Assembly (NCBI GenBank): GCA_030066595.1 | Contig: JASJBI010000038.1 | Span: 1-64,000, forward strand | DNA: 64,000 nt | Origin: Alphaproteobacteria bacterium | Lineage (GTDB): Bacteria > Pseudomonadota > Alphaproteobacteria > JAJFFI01 | Reading direction: 5' to 3' | Part shown: in pieces, positions 19,387 to 29,231 of the stretch | Numbering within the stretch: the stretch's first letter is position 1 | How the letters are laid out: each line of letters opens with the position of its first letter | Made by a program: the position numbers and the translations under genes | Notes under the pieces: generated by a model | Databases searched by the model: none | Seen by the model: the letters and a program-made list of their open reading frames with translations, nothing else | What the model was told of the DNA's origin: nothing

Positions 19387-19441
19387 GGCCGGCGGACGTT
19401 CGGCACGCGCCCGTGGCTCGACTTCCTGAGGACGCGGTCCG

Positions 19442-20818
19442 ATGAAGGTGATCGTGTGCGGCGCCGGCCAGGTCGGCGCGAACATCGCGCGCCATCTGGC
19501 GACCGAGAACAACAACGTCACGGTGATCGACCAGTCGCCTGACCTGATCCGCAAGATCAGCGACACGCTCGACGTTCAGGCCATGGTCGGCCACGCCTCG
19601 CATCCGAGTATCCTCGAAGGCGCTGGCGCGGGCGATGCGGACATGCTGATCGCTGTCACCTTCACCGACGAGGTGAACATGGTGGCCTGTCAGATCGCCC
19701 ATTCGCTGTTCAACGTGCCCACCAAGATCGCGCGGATCCGGCAGCAGAACTACCTGCAGCCCATTTGGGCCGACCTGTTCTCGCGCGAGAACATGCCGAT
19801 CGACCACATCATCTCGCCGGAAATCGAGGTGGCGCGGGCAATCAGCCATCGGCTGCAGGCGCCCGGTGCGTTCGACATGATCCCCCTGGCCGATGGAAAG
19901 GTGCGGGTGATCGGCGTGCGCACCGATCCGGACTGCCCGCTGTTGGACACGCCGCTGCGCCAGCTGACCACCCTGTTCCCGGACCTGCACATCAACATCG
20001 TCGGCATCATCCACGATGGCGAGACCATCGTGCCCACCGGCAACGACCAGATCCTGGCCGGCGACGAGGTCTACTTCGTAGCCGAAAGCGCCCATGTCGC
20101 CCGCGCCATGTCGTCCTTTGGGCATGACGAGACCGAGGCGCGGCGGGTGGTGGTGATCGGCGCGGGCAACATCGGTCTGTTTCTGGCGCAGGAGATCGAA
20201 AATCATCATCCCGGAGTGATGACCCGCATGATCGAGGCCGACGAGGACCGGGCCAGGTTTGCCGCCGCGGCCCTGTCGCGCAGCGTGGTCGTGCATGGCA
20301 GCGCCCTGGACCCGGAGATCCTGGCCGAGGCCAACGTTTCGGCGGCGGAGACCGTGGTCACGGTCACCAATGACGACAAGGTCAATATCCTGGCCGCGTT
20401 GTTGTCCAAGCGCTCCGGCTGTCCGCGCTCCATCGCACTGATGAACGAACTGGCCTTCGAGGCGCTGGTCACCACGCTGGGGGTCGATGTCGTGGTCAAC
20501 CCGCGCGCCATGACGGTGTCGACCATCCTGCGCCATGTGCGGCGCGGGCGCATCCGCTCGGTCTACGCGCTGCGCGAGGGGGTCGGCGAGGTGATCGAGG
20601 CCGAGGCGCTGGAGACCAGCAGCGTCGTGGGGACGCCCCTGCGCGAGATCGACCTGGACAAGGGCATCATCATCGGTGCGGTCATCCGAAAGGACGAGGT
20701 GATCCTGCCGCGCGGCGACACGGTGATCCAGGTGCACGATCTGGTCATCCTGTTCGCCACGCCGCGCGCGGTCAAAAAGGTCGAAAAAATGTTCGCCGTC
20801 CGGCTGGAATACTTCTAG
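19442..20818 (+). CDS. trkA: Trk potassium uptake system NAD-binding regulatory protein TrkA
   Basis: Peripheral membrane protein that gates the TrkH-type potassium channel in response to NAD(H) or nucleotides. The 458 residues show the duplicated RCK organisation: an N-terminal nucleotide-binding fold (KVIVCGAGQVGANIARHLA), a TrkA-C domain, a second fold (VVVIGAGNIGLFLAQEI from about residue 235) and a second TrkA-C domain. No trkH/ktrB channel gene lies in the window. The position after ntrYX is characteristic of alphaproteobacteria. Confidence 0.95.
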   Translation: MKVIVCGAGQVGANIARHLATENNNVTVIDQSPDLIRKISDTLDVQAMVGHASHPSILEGAGAGDADMLIAVTFTDEVNMVACQIAHSLFNVPTKIARIRQQNYLQPIWADLFSRENMPIDHIISPEIEVARAISHRLQAPGAFDMIPLADGKVRVIGVRTDPDCPLLDTPLRQLTTLFPDLHINIVGIIHDGETIVPTGNDQILAGDEVYFVAESAHVARAMSSFGHDETEARRVVVIGAGNIGLFLAQEIENHHPGVMTRMIEADEDRARFAAAALSRSVVVHGSALDPEILAEANVSAAETVVTVTNDDKVNILAALLSKRSGCPRSIALMNELAFEALVTTLGVDVVVNPRAMTVSTILRHVRRGRIRSVYALREGVGEVIEAEALETSSVVGTPLREIDLDKGIIIGAVIRKDEVILPRGDTVIQVHDLVILFATPRAVKKVEKMFAVRLEYF

Positions 20819-20862
20819 GCCCGGGCCCACATCCCTCGGACGCAATAATCGCTCGCCCCGCC

Positions 20863-21732
20863 ATGTCGCGCATTGCCTATGTCAACGGCCGTTACTTGCC
20901 CCATCGCCGGGCCGCGGTGCATGTGGAGGACCGCGGCTACCAGTTCGCCGACGGCGTCTACGAGGTGATCGCCGTGCGCGGCGGCGGGCTCGTGGACGAG
21001 GAGCCCCATCTCGATCGCCTCGACCGGTCGCTGGCCGAGCTGCGCATCGCCCCGCCCATGGGCCGCGGCGCGCTCAAGGTGATCCTGCGGGAGGTGATGC
21101 GGCGGAACCTGGTCAGGGACGGCATGATCTACCTCCAGGTCAGCCGGGGCGTGGCGCCGCGGGACCACAGTTTCCCCGCGCGGGCCCGCCCGGCGCTGGT
21201 GGTCACGGCGCGGCACAAACAGCCGCCGGCGGGTGCCGCGGTCGAGCAGGGAGTCGGCGTGGTTACCGTCGAGGACATCCGCTGGAAGCGCTGCGACATC
21301 AAATCGGTCTCGCTGCTGCCGAACGTGCTTGCCAAGCAGGACGCCCTGGACGCGGGCGCCTTCGACGCTTGGATGGTGGGTGCGGACGGGCGGATCACCG
21401 AGGGATCCGCAAGCAACGCCTGGATCATCACCAAGGGACGGGAAGTGATCACCCGGCCGCCGAGCCAGGAGATCCTGGATGGCGTCACCCGGCGCGCGGT
21501 CAAGGCGCTGGCGCGGCAGGAAGGGCTGTCCTATGTGGAGCGGGCGTTCTCGGTCGCCGAGGCCAAGTCCGCGACCGAGGCCTTTCTCACCAGCACCAGC
21601 GCGCGGATCCTGCCGGTCACGCGGATCGACGATGTGCGCCTTGGCGACGGCAAGCCCGGGCCGCTGACCCGCAAGCTGTTGCGTCTCTACGCCGACTACG
21701 AACGGCGCGCGGAGCGGGCCGCCGCGGAGTGA
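20863..21732 (+). CDS. Class IV aminotransferase, D-amino acid aminotransferase-like
   Basis: A 289-residue PLP-dependent fold-type IV enzyme. The region VEDRGYQFADGVYEVIAVRGG near the N-terminus and DIKSVSLLPNVLAKQDALDAG (catalytic Lys in KSVSLLPNV) match D-alanine aminotransferases; TEGSASNAWIITKG is the phosphate-binding region. The reaction would interconvert D-amino acids and 2-oxo acids, for example D-alanine/D-glutamate for peptidoglycan. Branched-chain aminotransferases and aminodeoxychorismate lyase are relatives, so dat is a likely but unproven name. It overlaps the next gene by four bases (GTGA). Confidence 0.87.
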   Translation: MSRIAYVNGRYLPHRRAAVHVEDRGYQFADGVYEVIAVRGGGLVDEEPHLDRLDRSLAELRIAPPMGRGALKVILREVMRRNLVRDGMIYLQVSRGVAPRDHSFPARARPALVVTARHKQPPAGAAVEQGVGVVTVEDIRWKRCDIKSVSLLPNVLAKQDALDAGAFDAWMVGADGRITEGSASNAWIITKGREVITRPPSQEILDGVTRRAVKALARQEGLSYVERAFSVAEAKSATEAFLTSTSARILPVTRIDDVRLGDGKPGPLTRKLLRLYADYERRAERAAAE

Positions 21733-22391
21733 CTGCCGGCGCCCGCCCGCCCGCGGCCCTCTTGTTCGACTGGGACAACACCCTGGTCGACAACTGGGAG
21801 GTCATTCGCGAGGCGACCAACGCGACCCTGGAAGCGTTCGGCATGGCCACATGGAGCCTGGCCGAGACGCGGCGCTACGTGGCGCGGTCCGCCCGGGATG
21901 GCTTTCCCAAGCTGTTCGGGGCCCGCTGGCAGGAGGCGGAGGCTCTGTTCTACGAGCGGTTCGCGGAAAAGCACCTGACGGGCCTGACACCGATCGCGGA
22001 CGCCGAGGACATGCTGCGGACGGCATGCGGGCAGGGGTTGTGGCTCGCCGTGGTCAGCAACAAGCGCGGTGATCTGCTCAGGGCCGAAGCGGCCCATCTG
22101 GGCTGGCAGGGTCTCTTCCGCCAGGTCATCGGCGCGACCGACGCCGCGGAAGACAAGCCCGGCGTCGCGCCGGTTGATCTTGCCCTTGCCGGCAGCGGGA
22201 TCGTACGCGGACCCGGCGTGTGGTTCGTCGGCGACGGCGCGGTCGACATGGAGTGCGCGCGGAACGCCGGGTGCACGGCCGTCCTGTTCGATGAGCCGTC
22301 CGAGCTGCGCTCGGAACGCGCCGCGCACTACAACCCTGAGTACGTGATTTCCAGCCATAGCGAGTTGATTGCCCTTGTCCGTGGCACTTGA
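21729..22391 (+). CDS. HAD-superfamily hydrolase, phosphoglycolate phosphatase-like
   Basis: A 220-residue haloacid dehalogenase-type phosphatase. Motif I is LLFDWDNTLVD (nucleophile Asp14, acid/base Asp16), motif II is in LAVVSNKRGD, motif III Lys in AAEDKPGVAP and motif IV VWFVGDGAVDME. An alpha-helical cap lies between motifs I and II. The substrate is unknown; small sugar or glycolate phosphates are typical. The GTG start overlaps the stop of the aminotransferase gene, which strongly implies coupled translation. hfq begins 128 nt downstream. Confidence 0.88.
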   Translation: MTAGARPPAALLFDWDNTLVDNWEVIREATNATLEAFGMATWSLAETRRYVARSARDGFPKLFGARWQEAEALFYERFAEKHLTGLTPIADAEDMLRTACGQGLWLAVVSNKRGDLLRAEAAHLGWQGLFRQVIGATDAAEDKPGVAPVDLALAGSGIVRGPGVWFVGDGAVDMECARNAGCTAVLFDEPSELRSERAAHYNPEYVISSHSELIALVRGT

Positions 22392-22519
22392 CGCCCCATA
22401 TCACCCGTACGCAAGGAAAACGGTCCCGTTCCGGGGGCCGAGGTCGCACAGGGCGACAGGGAATGTCGCAGATCGCCGACCGCGGCTGCGGCTAATCAAA
22501 AAGAAATTGGGGCACGAAC

Positions 22520-22768
22520 ATGTCCAACGAAAAGTCACAGAATGTACAGGACGTCTTTCTGAACCACATCAGGAAGAACAAGACCCCGGTCACGATCTTT
22601 CTCGTGAACGGTGTGAAGCTCCAAGGGATCATCACCTGGTTCGACAATTTCTGCGTTCTCTTGCGCCGGGACCAGCACTCGCAGCTGGTCTACAAGCACG
22701 CGATCTCGACGGTGATGCCGTCCGTACCGGTGCAACTGTTCGAGAGCGACAGCAAGGAAGCCGAATAG
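22520..22768 (+). CDS. hfq: RNA chaperone Hfq
   Basis: Sm-like RNA-binding protein, 82 residues, forming a hexameric ring that pairs small RNAs with mRNAs. Signature segments are [20 protein letters not shown] (Sm1) and the Sm2 motif [11 protein letters not shown]. The short C-terminal tail is typical of alphaproteobacteria. The ATG follows an AAATTGGGG purine-rich stretch. It precedes hflX by 34 nt, the widespread hfq-hflX arrangement. The 128-nt upstream gap is long enough to hold its own promoter, but I could not assign one confidently. Confidence 0.97.
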   Translation: MSNEKSQNVQDVFLNHIRKNKTPVTIFLVNGVKLQGIITWFDNFCVLLRRDQHSQLVYKHAISTVMPSVPVQLFESDSKEAE

Positions 22769-22802
22769 CGGCTCTCTCGGCGGCCGTCTATGATGGGCGG
22801 TG

Positions 22803-24152
22803 ATGACTGACGAGACGCATGCCACAGACGCTCGGTCAACCGGCCGCGCGCTGATCATCCATCCTGTGCTGCGCGAGCGGACGGGCAACGGTGAAGCACG
22901 CAGCGCGTCGGAACGCCTGCAGGAAGCGATTGGGCTGGCCGGCGCGATCGATCTGGAGATCGCGCACGCCGAGGCGCTCGCCGTCAACCGGCCCCGGCCG
23001 GCCACGCTGCTGGGCAAGGGCGCGCTCGAGACATTCGCCGAACTTGCGGCCGCGGAAGAGGTCGATCTGGTCGTCATCGATGCTCCGTTGAGCCCGGTCC
23101 AACAGCGCAACCTCGAACAGGCGCTTGGCTGCAAGGTGATCGACCGCACGGCGCTGATCCTCGAGATCTTCGGCGCCCGTGCCCGCACCAAGGAGGGCCG
23201 GCTGCAGGTGGAGCTGGCCCATCTGACCTACCAGCGGTCTCGCCTGGTGCGCAGTTGGACCCATCTCGAACGGCAGCGCGGTGGCTTCGGGTTCCTGGGC
23301 GGTCCCGGCGAAAGCCAGCTCGAGATCGACCGGCGGCTGATCGGCGAGCGCATCGGCCGGCTCAAGAAGGACCTGGAGACGGTCCGCAAGCGGCGGGCGT
23401 TGCAGCGGCGCGCGCGTCGGCGCGTGCCCTATCCGGTGACGGCGCTGGTCGGTTATACGAACGCCGGAAAGTCGACCTTGTTCAATCGTCTCACCACTGC
23501 CCAGGTCCGGGCCGAGGACATGCTGTTCGCGACCCTCGATCCGACCATGCGCGCGGTCCGGCTGGCCTCGGGCCGGGAGATCATTCTGGCCGATACGGTG
23601 GGCTTCATCTCGGATCTGCCGACCGATCTGGTCGCGGCCTTTCGCGCCACCCTGGAAGAGGTGCTTCAGGCGGACATCATCGTGCATGTGCGCGACATCG
23701 CCGATCCGGCGAGTGCGGCGCAGAAGGCGGACGTGCTCAAGGTGCTGGCCGAGTTGGGCGTGCTGGCCGATGGGGACGGGGAGCCGAACGGCCATTTCAT
23801 CGAGGCGCTCAACAAGATCGACCGTCTGGACGGCGAGACCCTGGCCAGCCTGCGGCGCCAAGCGGCGCGCAGCAATCGGGCGGTGGCCTTGGTGTCGGCG
23901 CGGACGGGGGAGGGGTGCGACGCCTTTCTGGAGCTGATCGACCGGCAGCTCGCGGCCGCGCGCCGGATCATCGACTACGACATCGATCTGGCGGACGGTG
24001 CGGCGATCGCCTGGCTGTACCGGCGCGGCGAGGTCTTGTCGCGTCGGGACGACGAGAGGGTCGCGCATATGCGGGTCAGCCTGGACGCGGCGGATGCCGA
24101 ACGGTTCGGCCGGCGTTTGGCCCGCGCCGCAGGCCCGAACGCGCCAATCTGA
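22803..24152 (+). CDS. hflX: Ribosome-associated GTPase HflX
   Basis: GTPase that splits stalled or heat-stressed ribosomes. The protein has 449 residues from the ATG at 22803; a GTG directly before it is an alternative. The N-terminal HflX domain contains [19 protein letters not shown] and [13 protein letters not shown], followed by the glycine-rich [18 protein letters not shown]. The GTPase domain has G1 [10 protein letters not shown]3 DTVGF and G4 NKID. It is downstream of hfq and upstream of the heat-shock operon groESL. Confidence 0.96.
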   Translation: MTDETHATDARSTGRALIIHPVLRERTGNGEARSASERLQEAIGLAGAIDLEIAHAEALAVNRPRPATLLGKGALETFAELAAAEEVDLVVIDAPLSPVQQRNLEQALGCKVIDRTALILEIFGARARTKEGRLQVELAHLTYQRSRLVRSWTHLERQRGGFGFLGGPGESQLEIDRRLIGERIGRLKKDLETVRKRRALQRRARRRVPYPVTALVGYTNAGKSTLFNRLTTAQVRAEDMLFATLDPTMRAVRLASGREIILADTVGFISDLPTDLVAAFRATLEEVLQADIIVHVRDIADPASAAQKADVLKVLAELGVLADGDGEPNGHFIEALNKIDRLDGETLASLRRQAARSNRAVALVSARTGEGCDAFLELIDRQLAAARRIIDYDIDLADGAAIAWLYRRGEVLSRRDDERVAHMRVSLDAADAERFGRRLARAAGPNAPI

Positions 24153-24194
24153 CCGGTTTTCGCCGCCTTTCCATGCCGGCTTTGGGCGCCCCGG

Positions 24195-24223
24195 TTGACG
24201 GCCCGGAGCGCAATCCATATATA
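24195..24223 (+). promoter_or_regulatory. Candidate groESL promoter
   Basis: TTGACG at 24195-24200 and TATATA at 24218-24223 are separated by 17 nt, an excellent vegetative-sigma-type spacing. The CIRCE operator starts 1 nt later, so a repressor bound there would cover the start site. The transcript would have a leader of roughly 90 nt before groES. Boxes are seen directly; activity is inferred. Confidence 0.75.
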
Positions 24224-24224
24224 T

Positions 24225-24251
24225 TTGGCACTCAAGACAGCAGAGTGCTAA
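24225..24251 (+). promoter_or_regulatory. CIRCE operator (HrcA binding site)
   Basis: Inverted repeat TTGGCACTC, a 9-nt spacer, then GAGTGCTAA. It matches the CIRCE consensus TTAGCACTC-N9-GAGTGCTAA with one change (A to G at position 3 of the left arm). HrcA represses groESL through this element in many bacteria; the repression is relieved when GroEL is titrated by unfolded protein. No hrcA gene is in the window. Confidence 0.93.
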
Positions 24252-24322
24252 CCGGTCGACGGGCGGGGATCTCGGCGCCGGTTTTCAACAGGAATCTCAG
24301 AACCGACTGTGTGGAGGCGAGC

Positions 24323-26252
<1,930 letters not shown>

Positions 26253-26277
26253 CTTTCGGTTCGACCGAAAGCCTCTG

Positions 26278-26309
26278 GGGCCGCGGTTCTCTCGCGGCCC
26301 TCTTTCTTT
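26278..26309 (+). terminator. Rho-independent terminator after groESL
   Basis: GGGCCGCG at 26278-26285 pairs with CGCGGCCC at 26293-26300 across a 7-nt loop and is followed by TCTTTCTTT. A second perfect 9-bp hairpin (GCTTTCGGT, loop TCG, ACCGAAAGC) lies just upstream at 26252-26272 and begins at the last base of the groEL stop codon. The tandem hairpins make an efficient end to the heat-shock operon likely. Confidence 0.85.
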
Positions 26310-26337
26310 GCGGTAGGCCGTTGGGCGACTGGATGCC

Positions 26338-27195
26338 ATGACGCTGTCGATCGAAGAGGTGAGCCGGATCATCCGCGAGGTCGCCGCCGAGGAGATCGTG
26401 CCGCGCTTTCGCCAATTGGCCGAGGCCGATGTCCGCGAGAAGACGGGACCGCAGGACCTGGTGACGACGGCCGATCTCGAGGCCGAGAAGGCGCTGTCCC
26501 GGCGGCTCGCACCCTTGGCGCCCTCGGCGGCGGTGGTCGGCGAGGAGGCCGCCGAGCACGATCCCACGCTGTTGGAACGCCTGGCGGACGGCGGCGAAGC
26601 CTGGGTGATCGACCCGGTCGATGGCACCTACAATTTCTCGCAGGGCGACGACGGCTTCGGGGTCATCGTCGCCTATGTGCGGGATGGCGCGGTGGCGGCC
26701 GGATGGATCTACGCGCCAATGCAGGACGCGCTGGCCGTCGCCGAGCTTGGCGGCGGCGCTTGGCAGGAAGACGCGGCGGGCCGCCGTCGGCGCCTCCGGG
26801 TCGCCGAGGCGACGTCTCTGGACAAAATGACCGGCGCGCTCTACGCCGGACGCCGGCGCGCGCCCGACCTCTATGAACGGATCCAGCGGATCCGCCACCG
26901 TCTGGCCGGACGGTCCTACCGCCGTTGCGTCGCCTTCGAGTATCTGGCCCTGGCGCGCGGCGCCCACCATTTCGCACTGTTCACGCGACAGCTGCCCTGG
27001 GATCACGCCGCCGGCGCGCTCCTGCACCGGGAGGCGGGGGGATATAACGCGCGCCTGGACGGGGAGCCCTACAGCCCGACCGTGCACCAGGGGACGCTCC
27101 TGCTGGCGCCCGACCGGGGCTCCTGGGAGCGACTGCACGAGCTGTTGACCTCGCCGGAGCCCGTCGAAAGGCTGCTTGCACGGGATCATTCCTGA
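26338..27195 (+). CDS. Inositol monophosphatase family protein
   Basis: A 285-residue member of the lithium-sensitive, metal-dependent phosphatase family. Metal-binding motifs are VGEEAAEHD (Glu), WVIDPVDGTYNF (the DPxDGT motif) and LPWDHAAGALLHREAGG (the WDxAAG motif). Related enzymes hydrolyse inositol phosphate, histidinol phosphate, fructose bisphosphate or adenosine bisphosphate; the substrate here is not evident. It is the last plus-strand gene before the orientation changes at 27.2 kb. Confidence 0.9.
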   Translation: MTLSIEEVSRIIREVAAEEIVPRFRQLAEADVREKTGPQDLVTTADLEAEKALSRRLAPLAPSAAVVGEEAAEHDPTLLERLADGGEAWVIDPVDGTYNFSQGDDGFGVIVAYVRDGAVAAGWIYAPMQDALAVAELGGGAWQEDAAGRRRRLRVAEATSLDKMTGALYAGRRRAPDLYERIQRIRHRLAGRSYRRCVAFEYLALARGAHHFALFTRQLPWDHAAGALLHREAGGYNARLDGEPYSPTVHQGTLLLAPDRGSWERLHELLTSPEPVERLLARDHS

Positions 27196-27210
27196 GATAC
27201 CACCTCAGAA

Positions 27211-27221
27211 AAATCGCATAA
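27211..27221 (+). other. Degenerate dif-like half-site (XerC arm)
   Basis: AAATCGCATAA closely resembles the XerC arm of the dif site at 29019 (AATACGCATAA; nine of eleven positions). The bases that follow match the central region only partly and the XerD arm poorly (about 18 of 28 overall). It lies in the AT-rich 41-nt gap between two convergent genes. It may be a decayed site or chance similarity in AT-rich DNA. Confidence 0.3.
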
Positions 27222-27236
27222 TATATTGATTTGTAA

Positions 27237-27995
27237 TTATTCTCTCTTGAACGCGAAGGGGGAGAAGGCCTGCATGATCGGCATCACCTCGATGCGGTTG
27301 ATGTTCACCCGGGCGGGCAGGGCGGCGACGTAATACACGATGTCCGCGATGTCATCGGCGGTCAGAGGATCAAGACCCTGGTACGGCGCGGCCGCCTTCT
27401 CCAGGTCGCCCTTGAACCGGACCTTCGCAAACTCCGTTTCGGCCAGGCCCGGTTCCAGGGAAGTCACCCGGACATTCTGACCCAGCACATCGGCCCGCAA
27501 TCCCAGGGAGAGCTGGTGGACGAAGGCCTTGGTGGCGCCGTAGACATTGCCGCCAGGGTAGGGGTAGGACCCGGCCACGGAGCCGAGGTTGATGATATGG
27601 CCCCGGTCTCGGGCACACATGCCGGGCAGCAGCGCCCGCGTGCAGTAGAGCAGGCCGTTGATGTTGGTGGCCACCATGGTGTCCCAATCCTGCAGGTCCG
27701 CGGATTGGGCCATGTCGAGCCCGAGCGCCAGGCCCGCGTTGTTGATCAGCACGTTGACCTCGGCGAAGTCCTCGGGCAGGCGGTCCACGGCCGCGAGCAC
27801 CGCGGCCCGGTCGGTGACGTCGACGGTCACGGGAAGGCAGCGGTTGCCCAGGTCCCGGGCCAGGGCCTCGAGGCGGTCGCCGCGCCGCCCGGTTGCGATG
27901 ACCCGGGCGCCTTCGGCCACGAAACGACGCGCCATGGCTTCGCCGAAGCCGGCCGTGGCACCGGTGATGAAGACGATCATTCCCTCCGGATCCAT
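27237..27995 (-). CDS. ydfG: Short-chain dehydrogenase, YdfG type (NADP-dependent 3-hydroxy acid dehydrogenase)
   Basis: A 252-residue classical SDR. MIVFITGATAGFGEAMARRF holds the NADP-binding TGxxxGFG, NNAGLALG stabilises the fold and YGATKAF carries the catalytic Tyr and Lys. The pattern, including GHIINLGSVAGSYPYPGGNVYG in pieces and the ending LPARVNINRIEVMPIMQ, closely follows E. coli YdfG, which oxidises L-allo-threonine, serine and 3-hydroxy acids and reduces malonic semialdehyde. The start at 27995 has AGGGAG upstream. It lies 14 nt downstream of mazG and is probably cotranscribed with it. Confidence 0.9.
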   Translation of the reverse strand: MDPEGMIVFITGATAGFGEAMARRFVAEGARVIATGRRGDRLEALARDLGNRCLPVTVDVTDRAAVLAAVDRLPEDFAEVNVLINNAGLALGLDMAQSADLQDWDTMVATNINGLLYCTRALLPGMCARDRGHIINLGSVAGSYPYPGGNVYGATKAFVHQLSLGLRADVLGQNVRVTSLEPGLAETEFAKVRFKGDLEKAAAPYQGLDPLTADDIADIVYYVAALPARVNINRIEVMPIMQAFSPFAFKRE

Positions 27996-28009
27996 TGCTT
28001 TCTCCCTGG

Positions 28010-28810
28010 TTATTCCGCAGCCTTCACCTCGTTCCAATGCCGCTCCAGTTCAGTGAGTCCGGCCTGTGCGGGAGATTTTCCCTCTGCGGCCAAACGGGAC
28101 TCCATGGCCCGGAACCGGCGCTCGAATTTGGCGTTCGCGTGTCGCAGCGCGGCTTCCGCGTCGACGCCCAGATGGCGCGCCAGATTGGCGCTTGCGAACA
28201 TCAGATCGCCCAGTTCCTCGGCCAGGCGCTCCCGGTCGGACTCCCGGTCGATCTCCTGACCGAGCTCGGCGAGCTCTTCCTCGATCTTTGCCACCACCTG
28301 CTTCGGGTCCGGCCAATCGAAGCCCGTGCGCGCGGCGCGCCGGCCGAGCTTCTCGGCCCGAACCAGGGCCGGCAGCGGCAGCGGAATATTATCCAAGGCG
28401 CTGTCCGACCCGGACCCGTTCTTGGCCCGCCGCTCGGCGGCCTTGTGCTCTTCCCAGGCCCGGGTCTGCGCCTGGGCGTCGGCAACCTCCGTGTCGCCGA
28501 ACACGTGGGGATGACGGCTGACCATCTTGTCGGCGATCTCTTCGGCCACGGCATCGAAATCGAACGCGCCGGCCTCGCGCGCCATCTGCGCGTGATAGAC
28601 CACCTGCAGCAACAGGTCTCCCAGCTCTTCCTGCAGCGCGGTCATGTCGCCGCGCTCGATGGCGTCGGCAACCTCGTAGGCCTCTTCGATGGTGTAGGGG
28701 GCGATCGTCTGGAAGCTCTGCTCCACGTCCCAGGGGCAGCCCGTCTCCGGGTCCCTGAGCCGGGTCATGATCTCGAGCAGCCGATCGATCGGACGCGGAC
28801 GGTCTGACAT
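28010..28810 (-). CDS. mazG: Nucleoside triphosphate pyrophosphohydrolase MazG
   Basis: All-alpha NTP pyrophosphohydrolase that hydrolyses nucleoside triphosphates, including non-canonical or stress-related ones, to monophosphates. The 266 residues contain both MazG repeats: LRDPETGCPWDVEQSFQTI and EEAYEVADAIERGD with EELGDLLLQVVYHA in the first, and KIEEELAELGQEID and EELGDLMFASANLARHLG in the second (ExxE...ExxD metal sites). The start at 28810 was chosen to match the normal family length; an upstream in-frame ATG at 28864 exists. The gene reads away from the dif site 210 nt upstream of it. Confidence 0.94.
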   Translation of the reverse strand: MSDRPRPIDRLLEIMTRLRDPETGCPWDVEQSFQTIAPYTIEEAYEVADAIERGDMTALQEELGDLLLQVVYHAQMAREAGAFDFDAVAEEIADKMVSRHPHVFGDTEVADAQAQTRAWEEHKAAERRAKNGSGSDSALDNIPLPLPALVRAEKLGRRAARTGFDWPDPKQVVAKIEEELAELGQEIDRESDRERLAEELGDLMFASANLARHLGVDAEAALRHANAKFERRFRAMESRLAAEGKSPAQAGLTELERHWNEVKAAE

Positions 28811-28944
28811 TCGGGGGCGGCTCCGGATGGACGGATCGGGCGCGGCGGTCGGCCCGTGGGGCATGTTACAGGAGCGGGCTCCTGGGGGGCAAATACTTGA
28901 CGGATGGGCGACGCGCCGTGCGGCGTCGTGCCTCGACGAAAGGG

Positions 28945-28960
28945 CGTTTCCCGTGAAACC
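28945..28960 (+). other. parS-like palindrome near dif
   Basis: The core GTTTCCCGTGAAAC differs at one base from the ParB-binding core GTTTCACGTGAAAC; the outermost bases also differ from the full 16-bp parS. It is about 60 nt left of the dif site. True parS sites normally cluster near the replication origin, so a coincidence or a decayed site is quite possible. Confidence 0.3.
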
Positions 28961-29018
28961 ACAGAATGTTGAGAATCCGGTGGCGTCGGACGGAACACTT
29001 TGTGATTCGTTAATCTCA

Positions 29019-29046
29019 AATACGCATAATGTATATTATGGAAAAT
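29019..29046 (+). other. dif: XerC/XerD chromosome dimer resolution site
   Basis: The 28 bases divide into an XerC arm AATACGCATAA (29019-29029), a central region TGTATA (29030-29035) and an XerD arm TTATGGAAAAT (29036-29046). The E. coli dif has the same central six bases and shares CGCATAA and TTATG in the arms. It lies in a 421-nt gene-free interval (28811-29231) between mazG and the metallo-beta-lactamase gene. That interval also holds a 16-nt inverted repeat at 28869-28884 and the parS-like site. FtsK-orienting GGGNAGGG motifs point toward this site from both sides, as expected for a functional dif at the terminus. Confidence 0.88.
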
Positions 29047-29231
29047 AACGAATGGGGGAGCGGGGGGCTCTCAGGCGGGGCCGGCGGCGCGTCCGTCGAC
29101 TTTCCGATCCCGCTCCGCCGGGCTTGGCCTCTCGCGCCTCTGCGATCGATCGGAGCCGGACGCGGGGACCGCGTCGCGCACCCTTCCCTGTCGCAGGTGC
29201 GAGCGCGGCGAGGGTCGGGCGAGGCGGCGTC

